Source: Leptospira montravelensis (lineage in GTDB: Bacteria; Spirochaetota; Leptospiria; Leptospirales; Leptospiraceae). Taken from it: 64,000 nt of DNA. How positions within the stretch are numbered: the stretch's first letter is position 1; the number at the start of each line of letters is the position of its first letter. Location of the stretch: contig NZ_RQFO01000004.1 of assembly GCF_004770045.1 (NCBI RefSeq), positions 124,001 through 188,000 of the forward strand, written 5' to 3'. Below the pieces are notes generated by a model. That model saw only the letters and a list, made by a program, of their open reading frames with translations. It was not told where the DNA came from and did no database searches. Shown in pieces: positions 62,475 to 64,000 of the stretch. Position numbers and translations under genes: made by a program.

Positions 62475-63824
62475 TTGATTCCTATATTGTTTGTAAATCA
62501 TAGTTACGGTGGCGGTACCGAGAAAAATGTAAATGATTTAGCTAACGCACTAGTAAAAAATTATGAATGGATATCTGTAGTTGTCGCTACTGTTGGAACA
62601 GATGAGGTAGGGATCAGTGTTTATAAGCGAAATAAGGTTTTAAAGAAGTATTCATTTTTGATCTTTGAGAAGAATCAATATTTAAATTCGAGTGAAAACA
62701 TTAAATCTGTTCTTTTGGATATCATTAAGTTGTTTAGTATCAAGTTGATTCATTTTCATCATTTTGTTTTTTTAAAAGATTTTTCCTTAGATCTAAATGA
62801 AATTTCTCTTCCGTATTTTGTGACTCTGCATGATTATTTTTTTGTATGTCCAACGGTAAATTTAATTAACACGAAAGGGCGATTTTGTAGCGGTTGTATT
62901 CCCGAAGAAGATAGTAGTTACGAATTTAGATCATGTATGATGCAATTAAACAAAGAGCCTGAATATTTGAGTAAACATCGTATTTTTTTTGAGAATATTT
63001 TGTCGAACGCTTCAAAGGTTATTTTACCGAATGAATCTATGCTTCCCATACTTTTAAAAATATTTAGTAATTTTAGAAACTATTCTGTAATTGAACATGG
63101 AGTAGATATAAAAGAGGGAAGCACATTAAATCGTTTGCAAAGATTTGTTAAAAAAATAAAAATTCTTTTGATAGGTGACCTTTCAAATCATAAGGGATTT
63201 GAGATTATTAAGGAAATTTGTTCTGATAATAATGTTCTCCGGTTTTGCGAATTTGAACTCTGGGGAAAAACATTTCATAGATTACCGAATGTAAAATACC
63301 GAGGAGTTTACGATTCAAAGACATTGACCAATATATTCGAGGCGAATGATTATGATTTATCCTTACAATTATCAATCACTGCGGAATCTTATTCCTATAC
63401 CATTAGTGAACTGATTGCTAACCGCATTCCTATAATATGTTTTAATTTGGGGGCCCAAGCCGAAAGGGTAACTCGTTTCAATGCTGGTTGGGTTGTTAGT
63501 GAAATAGATTCAAAGCAAGTGATTCGACTTTTACTTAAACTAGCTGAAGATCGCTCGTTGATAAAGTTAAAAAAAGAAAGTATTAAGAGCGAAGATTTAA
63601 TTTCTGTTTCTGAAATGGCCAAGAAATATATGGAAATTTACGTGGGATTTATTGATAGAAAGACAACTTTTAGAAATAAGAAACTTTTGATTAATGAGAA
63701 AAAGCAAATATTAAAAAAGTATAAAGATAGAAAGAGAAAGTTATTTGATCTAAATTTTATTTTTTTTAAAAAGATTTTAAAAAGATGGTTGGTTAGAGTA
63801 TATTTAGTATGGTCGAACAGGTAG
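62475..63824 (+). CDS. Glycosyltransferase family 4 protein
   Basis: A 449-residue GT-B transferase with a TTG start. The opening ILFVNHSYGGGTEKNVNDLA is a typical glycine-rich loop, and FVTLHDYFFVCPTVNLI follows near residue 115, with four nearby cysteines (CP, FCSGC and C) common in this subgroup. The donor half has ILLIGDLSNHKGFEII and SYTISELIANRIPIICFNLG. A basic tail of about 60 residues ends the protein. Its specificity is unknown. Confidence 0.85.
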   Translation: MIPILFVNHSYGGGTEKNVNDLANALVKNYEWISVVVATVGTDEVGISVYKRNKVLKKYSFLIFEKNQYLNSSENIKSVLLDIIKLFSIKLIHFHHFVFLKDFSLDLNEISLPYFVTLHDYFFVCPTVNLINTKGRFCSGCIPEEDSSYEFRSCMMQLNKEPEYLSKHRIFFENILSNASKVILPNESMLPILLKIFSNFRNYSVIEHGVDIKEGSTLNRLQRFVKKIKILLIGDLSNHKGFEIIKEICSDNNVLRFCEFELWGKTFHRLPNVKYRGVYDSKTLTNIFEANDYDLSLQLSITAESYSYTISELIANRIPIICFNLGAQAERVTRFNAGWVVSEIDSKQVIRLLLKLAEDRSLIKLKKESIKSEDLISVSEMAKKYMEIYVGFIDRKTTFRNKKLLINEKKQILKKYKDRKRKLFDLNFIFFKKILKRWLVRVYLVWSNR

Positions 63825-63834
63825 GTATCATATT

Positions 63835-64000
63835 TTGTTAGCAATAGATTCAGATCCTAGTGTAGGTGTAGTTATTGTCTGTTTTAATCCAGATTTAAAT
63901 GAAGTTGAGAATTTATTAATAAAAATTTCAAATAAAAATGTTTTTCCTGTTTTAGTAGATAACTTCTCTTCAAACACGGATAGAGTTATGTTAGAGAAAC
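63835..64000 (+). CDS. Glycosyltransferase family 2, 5' part (rhamnosyltransferase-like)
   Basis: The gene runs off the right edge after 55 codons. From TTG 63835, with AGGTAGG about 9 bases upstream, it reads VGVVIVCFNPDLNEVENLL and VFPVLVDNFSSN, the N-terminal strands of a GT2 fold similar to rhamnosyltransferases. It follows the GT4 gene after 10 bases. The metal site lies outside the window, so the family call is firm but specificity is not. Confidence 0.72.
   Translation, partial: MLAIDSDPSVGVVIVCFNPDLNEVENLLIKISNKNVFPVLVDNFSSNTDRVMLEK

Noticed and set aside
1..64000. Insertion sequences, CRISPR arrays, tRNA or rRNA genes
   Set aside because: I saw no transposase motifs, regularly spaced repeats or recognisable RNA genes in the window.

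Overview
The window looks like the inside of a very large lipopolysaccharide O-antigen (rfb-type) locus of a spirochaete of the genus Leptospira. This rests on the AT-rich sequence, on more than 60 tightly packed sugar genes that all read on the + strand, on frequent GTG and TTG starts, and on a putative methyltransferase resembling the LIC12133 family described from Leptospira. The species cannot be named from the sequence; a saprophytic species is only a guess. I saw no rRNA, tRNA, CRISPR array, insertion sequence or transposase. No gap between genes exceeds about 200 bases.

Layout. 1-592: end of an FAD oxidoreductase. 602-2353: ABC exporter. 2350-8098: pseudaminic-acid set (PseC, PseF, PseG, PseH-like acetyltransferase, a PIG-L deacetylase, a formyltransferase, PseI). 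8132-12142: four unusual genes (an iron/2-oxoglutarate-type oxygenase, a DEDDh-exonuclease/APH-kinase fusion, an atypical SDR, a degenerate RelA/SpoT-like HD protein). 12132-16727: second CMP-sugar synthetase and an acetamidino cassette (two WbuX-type amidotransferases around HisH/HisF2). 16728-26818: legionaminic/sialic-type set (third CMP-sugar synthetase, SDR, LegC, NeuD-like, NeuB/LegI, NeuC/LegG, a second formyltransferase plus PIG-L pair, PtmE-like CBS-nucleotidyltransferase). 26835-36371: a block I cannot match to a known pathway (GMC oxidoreductase, KdnA-like aminotransferase, lactonase-like protein, epimerase, FkbM methyltransferase, HAD phosphatase, fourth CMP-sugar synthetase, radical SAM protein, SDR). 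37945-41117: CDP-6-deoxyhexose set (RfbG, RmlC/AltA-like epimerase, RfbF, SDR). 41114-45710: glycosyltransferases and a second acetamidino cassette. 47378-53212: UDP-L-FucNAc synthesis (CapE, CapF, CapG), a WbuB-like transferase and an initiating phosphosugar transferase. 53411-64000: Wzy-like polymerase, Wzx-like flippase, several glycosyltransferases, an FdtA/FdtB pair for a dTDP-3-amino sugar, two membrane proteins in total across the distal region, and the start of another glycosyltransferase at the right edge.

Together the genes would make several nucleotide-activated rare sugars: at least two nonulosonic acids with probable N-formyl and acetamidino substitution, a CDP-6-deoxyhexose, UDP-FucNAc and a dTDP-3-amino-6-deoxyhexose. 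These would be assembled on an undecaprenyl carrier by the phosphosugar transferase and glycosyltransferases, flipped by Wzx and polymerised by Wzy. PseB, LegB, RfbH and RmlA/RmlB are not visible here, so precursor steps must be encoded elsewhere. Three genes (33120, 40215, 57735) have conserved N-termini reached only from a non-ATG/GTG/TTG start.
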